Shown here: in pieces, positions 23,608-31,348 of the stretch
Numbering within the stretch: the first letter of the stretch is position 1
How the letters are laid out: every line of letters begins with the position of its first letter
NCBI GenBank assembly: GCA_003222195.1
Contig: QHVB01000024.1
Coordinates: 124,001-188,000 of the forward strand
DNA from: Gemmatimonadota bacterium
GTDB lineage: Bacteria > Gemmatimonadota > Gemmatimonadetes > Gemmatimonadales > GWC2-71-9
Length of the DNA stretch: 64,000 nt
Direction: 5' to 3'
Notes under the pieces: generated by a model
Databases searched by the model: none
What the model saw: the letters and a program-made list of their open reading frames with translations, nothing else
Told to the model about the DNA's origin: nothing
Program-made: the position numbers and the translations under genes

Positions 23608-26600
23608 TGATCCGGGTGTTGTACTCGCGCAAGTAGCGCTGACGCGCGGAATCGGAGGGGTAGGCGTCGCCTGGCGCGTACGGGTATGAACTGACCGCGT
23701 GGTAGGGCAGCGGGTCGATCGTCGTGCCGTGCGCGGTGTTCAAGTCCGAGTCTTTGATCCAGCCATCACTGTACAGCAGGAAGGTGCGCGTCCACCCGGC
23801 CGGGAGAGCCGGTGCCGCCCCGGCGTCGAACTCCGCCGTGGTCTCGTCCCCCGGCACCATCACGACGTACCGATCGTCGGGACGGTCGAGCAGCGGCGTG
23901 ACGTCGCCGAAGCGCGTGGCGGCGCCGGTGATGGCGCGCCACGGCGATTCCTTGCTGACGTCATCGTACGCGAACCACTGCGGACCGTAACGCCCGCCCC
24001 GGCGGTACATGCGCGAGAAGCCGCGGTAATGTAGGAGTCCGGAGACTGGAGCCAGGACCTTGAGATGTAGACTCCCGACTCCCGGCTCCTGACTCCCGGC
24101 TCCGATGTCCTCCGCCACGAACGCCTGGTCCCAGTAGATCTGCATGTTCGTGCGGAGCCGCACGTGATGATCGCGCGTCGGGAAAATTCCGGCGAGATCG
24201 ATCACCACCGTCTTGTCCTTGCCCGCGGGGAAGCCGATCGCACCCCGCGAAACCCATCGGCCCCCCCCCCGCGCGTCGCGCACCTCGAGCACGGGCAGCT
24301 CGGCGCGCGCGTGCTGCTGCTGCGACAGCGCGACATTGATGCTCGCATCGGAAGGGAAGATCCAGCCGCGCAACAGGAGCAACGTCCCGGGCGCGCCGGC
24401 GGCCGCGTCGAGGTCGAGGATCAGCTCATGCGGTTCCGTCAGCCCTTGATACCGGAGCGGCGTCAGATTCGAGACGTAGCGATAGTCGTGCTCCCGCAGG
24501 TCGTCCAGCACATCGGTTCCGTGGCCGTCCACGGCCGAGAGGGGCGGTCGGGGGTGGATCGTGGGGAACAGTCGCAGTCCATTCGAGCCAGATGCCGGAG
24601 GGAACCGTTCGTCGACAAAAACCTCCACGGAGTCGGGATGGTCGACCGCCACAAGCCGCAGCTGATCGAGATACGCGGTCTCCCACAGCTCTTCAGTGAC
24701 TTCGAGAACGTACCGGCCATTTCGCGCCTGCAGCGCTTCACCTGGTATCCGCACGTATTCCCGTGATGCGCCTGCGGGAGCATACGCCGCCGCGCCCTTC
24801 CCCATGATTCCGACCGGCATGCCGAGCGCGCTGCGCCACATGATGTCGGTGATGAACCGGAACTGCTTCCCGTCCCAGGTATAGAGGAAAGCGCACGAGC
24901 CTTTGAGCTGCTGCCGCTCGAGCACGTCCTGGTCGGTTCCCGGGAAGTAGATGGTCTGCGGCACGCCGTTCGTCCACTGCACGCGCAGCACATCGGCCTT
25001 GAAGTGACTGCCCAGTCCAAAGGGCGTCACGCGACTGGTCACGACGCGCGTCTGATAGAGCTCGCCCGCGCGGACCTCGAGCCTCGAGCCGATGCCGAAC
25101 GTGTTGTTCTTGCCGCTGCCGGTTCGGAGCGCCGTGAGCTGCACCTGCATGCCGAGGTGGGCGTTGCCCCCGTCGTTGCGCAGCAGGTGGACGCCGTGGC
25201 GGTCGCCGAAGAGGATATCCTGATCGCCGTCGCCGTCGAGGTCGGCGACCAGCAGCGGCCCAATCGAATCGTGCTGCACCTCATGCGGCAGTACGAAGCT
25301 GGCATCCTCGAAGCGTTTGCCACCATCGTTGTGAAATAGCCGCATGCCCTGCGGTCCGGCGATGAGGAGATCGAGCCAGCCGTCGTTGTCGTAGTCGACG
25401 AATGCCACCGAGCCCACGGCAGCACTGCGCAACCGATCGAGCACCGCCGCCGAGCGAGTGTCGCGCGTAAACTTGCCGCTGCCATCGTTATGCCAGAGGC
25501 CGCCCTCGCTACCCCCGACGAAGAGATCCAATGCGCCGTCGTTGTCGTAGTCGCCGATCGCGACCGGACCGGAGCCTCGGATCGTGTCGGCGGTACGCGT
25601 GAAGCCACGCACCGCGTCGTTGAGAAACAGACCATCGCGGCCGACCTGGCTCGTGACGAACACGTCGGTGCGCCCGTCGTCGTCCACATCGCCGAAGGCG
25701 GCATCGGTTCCGCCCTGGACGATCCCGTCAGCGTTGGGAGCCAGGGTGAAGGTGCCATCGAGGTTGTTGCGATAGACCGCGAGCGAGTTCCCGCCGACGA
25801 GCAGCAAGTCCAGATCGCCGTCGTGATCGAGATCGACGAACAGCGCGCGCCGGGCACCGTCGACGTCTCGCACATGCGCGGCTGTGGTGACATCCTCAAA
25901 CTGCCGCCCTTCGCGGTTGTGCAGCAGGTAGCCGCGGCCGTCGGTTCCGATCACGAACAGATCGAGCCAGCCGTCGTCGTCGTAGTCCGCGAATGTCGCG
26001 CTCATCGCGCCGGCCGGAAGCGGGAGGGTGACCCGCTCGCCGGCATCCGCGACAAAGCCCTTCCGGAGCGTGTAGAGCCGAACATTGGATGGCGGCCACG
26101 CAATCAACAGATTGTCTTCGCCGTCGTTGTCGTAGTCGCCCAACGCCAGCGCCGTGGGCGCGGCTCCCCCCCCGAGGTCCGGCAACCCGCTTTCGCCGGT
26201 CACATCGGTGAAGTGAATGCCTGCGTTGGCGGCGGGCGCGATGCCGCGCATCGTGATGAGCGATGCCGGATTGAACGCGAGCACCGGCCGTCCGACCAGC
26301 GGCCCTTCCGTCCAGTCCACCTTGGCGAGCGCCGCTTGATAGGGTGCCGTGACTTCCATGAGCCGCAGGAAACGATCGAGCTCGGTCCTGGCAGCGGTCA
26401 GACGCCTGACCCGCAGCGCCGCGATTGCGGCGTCGAGGTGCGGCTTCGCTTCGCGCGGCGGCTCGGGACGGAGCTGGCGCACGTCTTCGAGATACCGCAG
26501 CGTGCTGTCGCTCTCACCCAGGGTGAGCAGCACGTCCGCCAGCTTGAGACGCACGGCGAGATTGGCGGGCGAACGCTCCAGCACCTGGCGCAACCGCTCG

Positions 26601-27058
26601 GCGTAGCGCTGCTGCCCGCTGTCCCCGCCGCCGCCCGCCCCGCTCTCACGCTCGAGCTCGGCCAGTCCGTAGAGCGCGCGCGGGTCAGAGACGAGCGCCA
26701 GCAGCTTGCGCGCCTCATCGGGCCGGTTGGTCAGCGCATAGAGCTTCGCCAGCGAGAGCGCGACGTCGACATTCGCGGTATCGAGCCGCCGCGCCCGCTG
26801 CAGCTGCGACTCGGCGTCGCCGTAGCGGCCGGCTCGGAGGTAGGTCAGTCCGAGGTTCGCGTACCCGAGCGGGTCCCGAGGCGCGAGCGCGATCACTTTG
26901 CGGAATTCCTGCTCTGCTTCAGCGAGGCGCCCGCGCTGCAAATCGTCGAGGCCGACTGTACGGGCGGTGATCAGCGCGCCCTGATCGATCGGCTTTTCGC
27001 GGCAGCCGATCGTGACGAAGAGCAACGCCGCCGCCGCAAGCGAACGGAAAGTTTTCAC
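23579..27058 (-). CDS. TPR plus FG-GAP/ASPIC-UnbV giant lipoprotein
   Basis: A 1159-residue lipoprotein (start GTG 27058, lipobox FVTIGC). Residues 25-240 are TPR-like (GRLAEAEQEFRKVIALAPRDPLGYANLGLTYLRAGRYGDAE); residues 280-620 are FG-GAP/VCBS propeller repeats (DYDNDGEDNLLIAW, DLDHDGDLDLLLV, DVDDDGRTDVFV); an ASPIC/UnbV domain lies near 640-710; the C-terminal 400 residues are beta-rich (GSCAFLYTWDGKQFRFITD, then a Pro/Asp-rich region). TPR-ASPIC proteins are common in soil bacteria with TonB systems, function unknown. A heptamer-repeat insertion (24034-24104) encodes the odd stretch GAGSQEPGVGSL. C10 and C8 tracts occur at 24261-24270 and 26166-26173. It is divergent from the next giant with only 16 bases between the starts. 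Confidence 0.88.
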   Translation of the reverse strand: MKTFRSLAAAALLFVTIGCREKPIDQGALITARTVGLDDLQRGRLAEAEQEFRKVIALAPRDPLGYANLGLTYLRAGRYGDAESQLQRARRLDTANVDVALSLAKLYALTNRPDEARKLLALVSDPRALYGLAELERESGAGGGGDSGQQRYAERLRQVLERSPANLAVRLKLADVLLTLGESDSTLRYLEDVRQLRPEPPREAKPHLDAAIAALRVRRLTAARTELDRFLRLMEVTAPYQAALAKVDWTEGPLVGRPVLAFNPASLITMRGIAPAANAGIHFTDVTGESGLPDLGGGAAPTALALGDYDNDGEDNLLIAWPPSNVRLYTLRKGFVADAGERVTLPLPAGAMSATFADYDDDGWLDLFVIGTDGRGYLLHNREGRQFEDVTTAAHVRDVDGARRALFVDLDHDGDLDLLLVGGNSLAVYRNNLDGTFTLAPNADGIVQGGTDAAFGDVDDDGRTDVFVTSQVGRDGLFLNDAVRGFTRTADTIRGSGPVAIGDYDNDGALDLFVGGSEGGLWHNDGSGKFTRDTRSAAVLDRLRSAAVGSVAFVDYDNDGWLDLLIAGPQGMRLFHNDGGKRFEDASFVLPHEVQHDSIGPLLVADLDGDGDQDILFGDRHGVHLLRNDGGNAHLGMQVQLTALRTGSGKNNTFGIGSRLEVRAGELYQTRVVTSRVTPFGLGSHFKADVLRVQWTNGVPQTIYFPGTDQDVLERQQLKGSCAFLYTWDGKQFRFITDIMWRSALGMPVGIMGKGAAAYAPAGASREYVRIPGEALQARNGRYVLEVTEELWETAYLDQLRLVAVDHPDSVEVFVDERFPPASGSNGLRLFPTIHPRPPLSAVDGHGTDVLDDLREHDYRYVSNLTPLRYQGLTEPHELILDLDAAAGAPGTLLLLRGWIFPSDASINVALSQQQHARAELPVLEVRDARGGGRWVSRGAIGFPAGKDKTVVIDLAGIFPTRDHHVRLRTNMQIYWDQAFVAEDIGAGSQEPGVGSLHLKVLAPVSGLLHYRGFSRMYRRGGRYGPQWFAYDDVSKESPWRAITGAATRFGDVTPLLDRPDDRYVVMVPGDETTAEFDAGAAPALPAGWTRTFLLYSDGWIKDSDLNTAHGTTIDPLPYHAVSSYPYAPGDAYPSDSARQRYLREYNTRIIKPGAREER
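24034..24104. repeat. Opposed heptamer repeats inside TPR/ASPIC gene
   Basis: Three units GGAGTCC, GGAGACT, GGAGCCA (24034-24054) face five units GACTCCC, GACTCCC, GGCTCCT, GACTCCC, GGCTCCG (24070-24104) on the same strand, so the two blocks can pair as a hairpin about 15 bases apart. On the minus strand they encode a Gly/Ser/Pro-rich insertion. A related heptamer run lies between genes at 63213-63240. Confidence 0.75.
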
Positions 27059-27060
27059 GC

Positions 27061-27066
27061 TATACT
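27061..27066 (+). promoter_or_regulatory. Candidate -10 element (TATACT) for the 27075 gene
   Basis: TATACT ends 8 bases before the TTG start at 27075, the spacing expected of a leaderless transcript, and no Shine-Dalgarno sequence fits between. The opposite strand gives AGTATA upstream of the divergent GTG 27058. No convincing -35 was seen; experimental start mapping would decide. Confidence 0.3.
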
Positions 27067-27074
27067 GGCGCCCC

Positions 27075-30000
27075 TTGCGAAGACTTCTTGCGTTTACGCT
27101 CGCCCTTGCCGGTTGTCACCCTTCGCCCGCCGAGCCGCCGCTGTTCGTGGCTGTCGCGCCCGAGTCGAGCGGCGTGACGTTTGCCAATAGACTGCCGGAG
27201 GACTCCGCGTTCAACATCGTCAGCTATTTGTACTACTACAATGGCGGCGGTGTGGCGGCGGGCGACATCGATGGCAACGGACTGATCGACCTCTATTTCG
27301 TATCGAACCTGGGCCGAAACCACCTGTACCGCAACCTGGGCAACTTCAAGTTTGAGGACATCACCGATCGCGCCGGCGTCGCCGACTCAGTCGGATGGAA
27401 GAGCGGCGTAACGATGGCCGACGTCAACGGCGATGGGCGGCTCGACATCTTCGTCTCAGGCGTCGACTACCTCGGCATGCACGGCCGCAACGTGCTGTAC
27501 ATCAACAACGGCGACGGCACGTTCACCGATCGCACCCACGAGTTTGGCCTCGACTTCGCCGGATACTCTACGCAGGCCGCGTTCTTCGACTATGACGGCG
27601 ATGGCGACCTCGATATGTACCTGCTGAACAGCTCCACGCTCACCGAGCGTGCTGCGAGCCCCAGCAAGAGCCGCCTGGTTCGCAACGCGAAAGCCGGCGA
27701 CCGGCTGTATCGGAACGAAAGCGGCCACTTCGTGGACGTCAGCGCGGCGGCCGGCATCTATGGCGGCGTGGAAGGGTTCGGCCTCGGTGTGGTCGTCAGC
27801 GACGTCAATCTCGACGGTTGCCCCGACATCTACGTCGCCAATGATTTCCCGGAAAACGACTTTCTCTATCTCAACAATTGCAACGGGACTTTCACCGAGT
27901 CGATTGCGCAAGCCACCGGACACACGAGCCGGTTCTCGATGGGCGCGGATGCCGCGGACTTCAACAATGACGGCCGTCCGGACATCGCCGTGCTCGACAT
28001 GCTGCCCGATAGCGAGCGGCTCCTCAAGACGGCATCACCCGCCGAGAGGTACGAGCTTTTCAACCTGAAGCTCGAGGCTGGCTATCACTACCAGTACGCG
28101 CGCAACACGCTGCAGCTGAATCGTGGCGTTACGGAAGGCAAGCTCCGCTTCAGCGACATCGGGTTGCTCGCCGGAGTCGCGGCCACCGACTGGAGTTGGG
28201 CGCCGCTGTTCGCCGATTTCGACAATGACGGCTTCAAGGACCTGTTCGTCACGACGGGCATCTATCACCGCCCGAACGACCTCGACTACATCGCGTCGTT
28301 GGACAGCATCCCGGCTGGCACACAGCCTCCCGCTGCCCGCCTGATCGCGAAAATGCCTCATGTCCCGCACCCCAACTACCTGTTTCGCAACAACGGCAAT
28401 CTGACGTTCATCAATGTGGCTGCTGCCTGGGGGGTCGGCGCCGCCGGTTTCTCGAACGGCGCGGCGTACGTGGACCTCGACAATGACGGCGCCCTCGATC
28501 TCGTCGTCAACAACCTCAACGCGCCGGCGGCGATCTACCGCAACCGCGTGCGGGAGCTCGACCCCGCGACCCACCACTATCTCACGGTGGCGCTGCGGGG
28601 TGCCGGCGCCAACACGGCGGGAATCGGTGCGAAGGTCATGGTCGCCGCGGGTGGTCGCCACCAGCTTGTCGAAGTGATGCCGACGCGCGGCTTCGAATCA
28701 GCGGTTGACCCGCGCCCCCACTTTGGGTTGGGTGCGACATCGCGGATCGACTCGCTGACGGTGATCTGGCCCGATCGTCGCCAACAGGTGCTCGAGAACG
28801 TAACGGCCGACCGCACGATCACGTTGTCGCAATCCGACGCGCGCAGCCATCCCCCCATCCGCCCATCCGCCCATCCGCCGCTGTTTTCGGACATCACCGA
28901 TCGGGTGCCCGTCAGCTACAAGCACAAAGAGAACGCGTTCTTCGACTTCAGGCGCGAGCCGCTGATGCCCCATCTGCTCTCGACGGAAGGCCCGGCGCTC
29001 GCGGTCGGCGACGTCAACGGCGACGGCCGCGACGACATCTACGTTGGCGGCGGCAAGTGGCAAGCGGGCGAACTGTTCGTGCAAGACGCGAACGGCCGCT
29101 TCCATGCGATGGCCGAGCCGGCCTTCACAGCCGACAGCCTGCACGAGGACGTGGCCGCCGTGTTCTTCGATGCCGACGGCGATGGCGATCTCGATCTCTA
29201 CGTGGTGAGCGGCGGGAACGAGTTCTGGGAGGGTGAGCCGCTGCGCGACCGGCTATACCTCAATGACGGCCGCGGCCACTTTGTGCGCGCCCCCTCCGCG
29301 CTGCCGGACTTCTTTCACAATGGCTCGTGTGCCGTGGCGGGCGGGAATTTCCTGTTCGTGGGCAGTCGCGTGGTCGCGCGGCATTACGGTGTGGCGCCGC
29401 GCAGCTATCTGCTGGAGAACGATGGCCACGGACACTTCCGCGACGTCACCTCCCAGATCGCCCCAGGACTCGATTCAATCGGCATGGTCACCGCGGCGAC
29501 GTGGGTCGATTACGACGGCGACGGCAAGCTCGACCTGATCGTCGTCGGTGAATGGATGCCCATTCGTGTATTCCACCAGGAGAACGGCCGCTTCGTGGAT
29601 CGTACCGAGCAAGCCGGCTTCGCGGGCACGAACGGCTGGTGGAACAGCATCCAGGCGGTGGATCTCAACGGCGACGGCCGGCCCGACCTCGTGCTCGGCA
29701 ACCTCGGATTGAATTCCTTCGTCCGGGCCTCTCGCGCCGAGCCGGCGCGGCTGTATGTCGGCGATTTCTTCGACACCGGCTCGCTGGCGCAGATTCTCAC
29801 GTCGTACCGCCAGGAAGTCAGCTATCCGCTGGCCGGCCGCGACGAGCTGCTGCAGGTGATGCCAGCATTGCGCAGCCGTTTCCCCACGCACGCTTCGTTT
29901 GGCGCGAGCCGCATCGAAGACATCATTCCCCGGACCGCGTTGCGAAAGGCGCGCGTGCTCCAAGCCGATCAGTTCGCCAGCGCGATCGCGCTGAATCGTG

Positions 30001-30350
30001 GCGACGGCACGTTCGAGCTGCGCCCCCTGCCCGTCGAAGCGCAGTTCGCCCCGGTGTACGCATCGCTGGCCGGCGATTTCGACGGAGATGGTAAGACCGA
30101 TCTGGTGGTCGCGGGAAATTTCTACGGCGTCACGCCGGTCGAGGGTCGCTACGACGCCTCGTACGGGCTGTTCTTACACGGCGACGGGCACGGTCAGTTC
30201 GCTGCCGTGGATATGGAGCGCAGCGGCCTCGCGATCGAAGGCCAGGTGCGGCACCTGGCGCTGCTGAAGCGCGCCACCGGCGATCGGTTGATCGTCGTCG
30301 CGCGAAACAACGACCGTTTGCAGCTAGAGCAGATAGCCGCGCCGCATTAG
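27075..30350 (+). CDS. CRTAC1-like FG-GAP/ASPIC-UnbV lipoprotein, paralogue of 13955 gene
   Basis: About 1091 residues with start TTG 27075, which yields the compact lipoprotein signal peptide LRRLLAFTLALAGC. The architecture copies the 13955 gene: VTFANRLPEDSAFNIVSYLYYYNGGGVAAGD, repeated DxNGDGRxDIY/FV calcium loops, an ASPIC/UnbV domain near 510-590 (GIGAKVMVAAGGRHQLVEVMPTRGFESA), an octamer-encoded Pro linker, then a second propeller (DVNGDGRDDIYVGGG) and a C-terminus ending DRLIVVARNNDRLQ. It should be anchored to a membrane and bind calcium; the ligand is unknown. A start at ATG 27012 would overlap the divergent gene and spoil the signal peptide. The last 27 bases overlap the AhpD gene. 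Confidence 0.87.
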   Translation: MRRLLAFTLALAGCHPSPAEPPLFVAVAPESSGVTFANRLPEDSAFNIVSYLYYYNGGGVAAGDIDGNGLIDLYFVSNLGRNHLYRNLGNFKFEDITDRAGVADSVGWKSGVTMADVNGDGRLDIFVSGVDYLGMHGRNVLYINNGDGTFTDRTHEFGLDFAGYSTQAAFFDYDGDGDLDMYLLNSSTLTERAASPSKSRLVRNAKAGDRLYRNESGHFVDVSAAAGIYGGVEGFGLGVVVSDVNLDGCPDIYVANDFPENDFLYLNNCNGTFTESIAQATGHTSRFSMGADAADFNNDGRPDIAVLDMLPDSERLLKTASPAERYELFNLKLEAGYHYQYARNTLQLNRGVTEGKLRFSDIGLLAGVAATDWSWAPLFADFDNDGFKDLFVTTGIYHRPNDLDYIASLDSIPAGTQPPAARLIAKMPHVPHPNYLFRNNGNLTFINVAAAWGVGAAGFSNGAAYVDLDNDGALDLVVNNLNAPAAIYRNRVRELDPATHHYLTVALRGAGANTAGIGAKVMVAAGGRHQLVEVMPTRGFESAVDPRPHFGLGATSRIDSLTVIWPDRRQQVLENVTADRTITLSQSDARSHPPIRPSAHPPLFSDITDRVPVSYKHKENAFFDFRREPLMPHLLSTEGPALAVGDVNGDGRDDIYVGGGKWQAGELFVQDANGRFHAMAEPAFTADSLHEDVAAVFFDADGDGDLDLYVVSGGNEFWEGEPLRDRLYLNDGRGHFVRAPSALPDFFHNGSCAVAGGNFLFVGSRVVARHYGVAPRSYLLENDGHGHFRDVTSQIAPGLDSIGMVTAATWVDYDGDGKLDLIVVGEWMPIRVFHQENGRFVDRTEQAGFAGTNGWWNSIQAVDLNGDGRPDLVLGNLGLNSFVRASRAEPARLYVGDFFDTGSLAQILTSYRQEVSYPLAGRDELLQVMPALRSRFPTHASFGASRIEDIIPRTALRKARVLQADQFASAIALNRGDGTFELRPLPVEAQFAPVYASLAGDFDGDGKTDLVVAGNFYGVTPVEGRYDASYGLFLHGDGHGQFAAVDMERSGLAIEGQVRHLALLKRATGDRLIVVARNNDRLQLEQIAAPH
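28848..28879. repeat. Octanucleotide tandem repeat in linker of second CRTAC1-like gene
   Basis: One CATCCCCC unit and three CATCCGCC units head to tail encode the linker HPPIRPSAHPPL. It is at the same domain boundary as the octamer run at 15803-15834 in the paralogue. Confidence 0.85.
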
Positions 30351-30911
30351 GTTCTGCGCCGAGGCCGCGTACCCGCCCTTGTCCGGCAGGTGCCAGCCCA
30401 GCGCATCGGCGAGCCGGTCGTAGATGTTGAAGAGCGCGCAAACGTTGATCGCGTCCTCGATCGCCGCATCGGAAAGTCCCACCGCGCGGAGCGGAGCGAC
30501 ATCGGCGGGGCGCACCTCTTCCGGCCGCAACGTCAGTTTTTCGAGAAAGCCGAGCGCCGCGCGCAGCTTCGCGTCGAGCGGCGCGCTGCGCCAGTCATCG
30601 ACCACTGCTTTGACGAACCGGTCATCCTTCAGGGCCAGCGCCGCGACCGCGGCGTGAGACTCCGTTCAGAAGACGCATTGATTGAGCTTTGAGGTGAAGG
30701 CGGCGAACAGCTCGCGTTCGCCGACGCTCCAGTCCGAGGGGCCGCGCATCACCGCCTGCGTCCATTCGCACTGCGGCCGGCCGAAGAACTCGGGCCGATA
30801 CATCAGGGTCTTCACGACATCGGGAACGCGGCGGCCGCTCAGCAGCCGGATGAGCGCGAGCTTGACCTTTTGCGGCAGCCGGTGGCGGTGTTCGACCGCG
30901 CGGACGCGCAT
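30324..30911 (-). CDS. AhpD-like peroxidase-type protein, probable selenoprotein (CxxU)
   Basis: Read through one in-frame TGA (30666-30668), this is a 195-residue AhpD/carboxymuconolactone-decarboxylase-fold protein. The active-site motif SKLNQCVF-TGA-TESHA has Cys79 and the TGA at 82, exactly where family members carry the second Cys of CxxC with His three residues on. Coding character and family similarity continue without a break after the TGA (VAALALKDDRFVKAVVDDW to NLMRRGYLL). Seventeen bases after the TGA is a 6-bp stem (30654-30639) with a GGUC loop, matching bacterial SECIS design. Cys-Sec would act in thiol peroxidase chemistry. ATG 30911 overlaps the stop of the upstream CMD gene. 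If the TGA were a true stop, the gene would be a broken pair of 81 and about 95 residues. Confidence 0.8.
30639..30654 (-). promoter_or_regulatory. SECIS-like hairpin downstream of in-frame TGA
   Basis: In the mRNA, CGCCGC and GCGGCG form a perfect 6-bp stem capped by GGUC. The loop begins 17 nt after the UGA. The E. coli fdhF element also shows GGUC in its apical loop, about 18 nt after UGA, which supports SelB-dependent selenocysteine insertion here. Confidence 0.65.
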
Positions 30912-31234
30912 CAGTCCGGTTCCTCGCCGCGCAGCGCGGCCATCCCGCGCTCCAAGCGGTACAGCGCCGCGCCGACCGTTGCGGCGACCGTGATCTCGAA
31001 GATGCTGTCGTCGGAATGACCGGCCTGCTGCAGGGTGGTCACGTCGGCATCCGAAACCTTGTACGCGTGACGTGCGACCGTGTCCACGTAGTGCTCGAGC
31101 GCCTGCGGGAGCCCATCCCTGGCGCTCGACTTTCTTGCCCGTTCCAGAACGGCGCGGCGTAGCGATTCGGAAGTATCGCCCGCCCCGTTCAAGACGGCGT
31201 TCGTGAGGCGTTCATGAAAAGATCGATAACGCAT
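30911..31234 (-). CDS. Small CMD/AhpD-like helical protein
   Basis: A 107-residue helical protein starting at ATG 31234 (MRYRSFHERLTNAVL). The second half, YVDTVARHAYKVSDADVTTL then QAGHSDDSIFEITVAATVGAALYRLE, matches the C-terminal helices of carboxymuconolactone-decarboxylase/AhpD proteins, but there is no CxxC, so it is not itself a thiol peroxidase of the usual kind. Its stop overlaps the start of the Sec-type AhpD gene (TGATG). This points to one operon and possibly a heteromeric complex in which the second protein supplies the redox centre. It diverges from the SusC gene at 31349. Confidence 0.75.
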   Translation of the reverse strand: MRYRSFHERLTNAVLNGAGDTSESLRRAVLERARKSSARDGLPQALEHYVDTVARHAYKVSDADVTTLQQAGHSDDSIFEITVAATVGAALYRLERGMAALRGEEPD

Positions 31235-31348
31235 TCGACGGAATCTACTCTTTCTTTGTTCGTTGACGAGTCTTGACACGATTTGTCCTGACCCGCCTCT
31301 TGAACGTCACCTGGAAAAACGCCTTCCCGTCACAGCCTGAGAGGTCGT

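Noticed and set aside
30605-30911. Reading the AhpD region as two separate genes or a pseudogene
   Set aside because: The TGA sits exactly at a catalytic Cys position, the frame does not shift, and a SECIS-like hairpin follows; decay would not be expected to choose that codon. Sequencing error remains possible.
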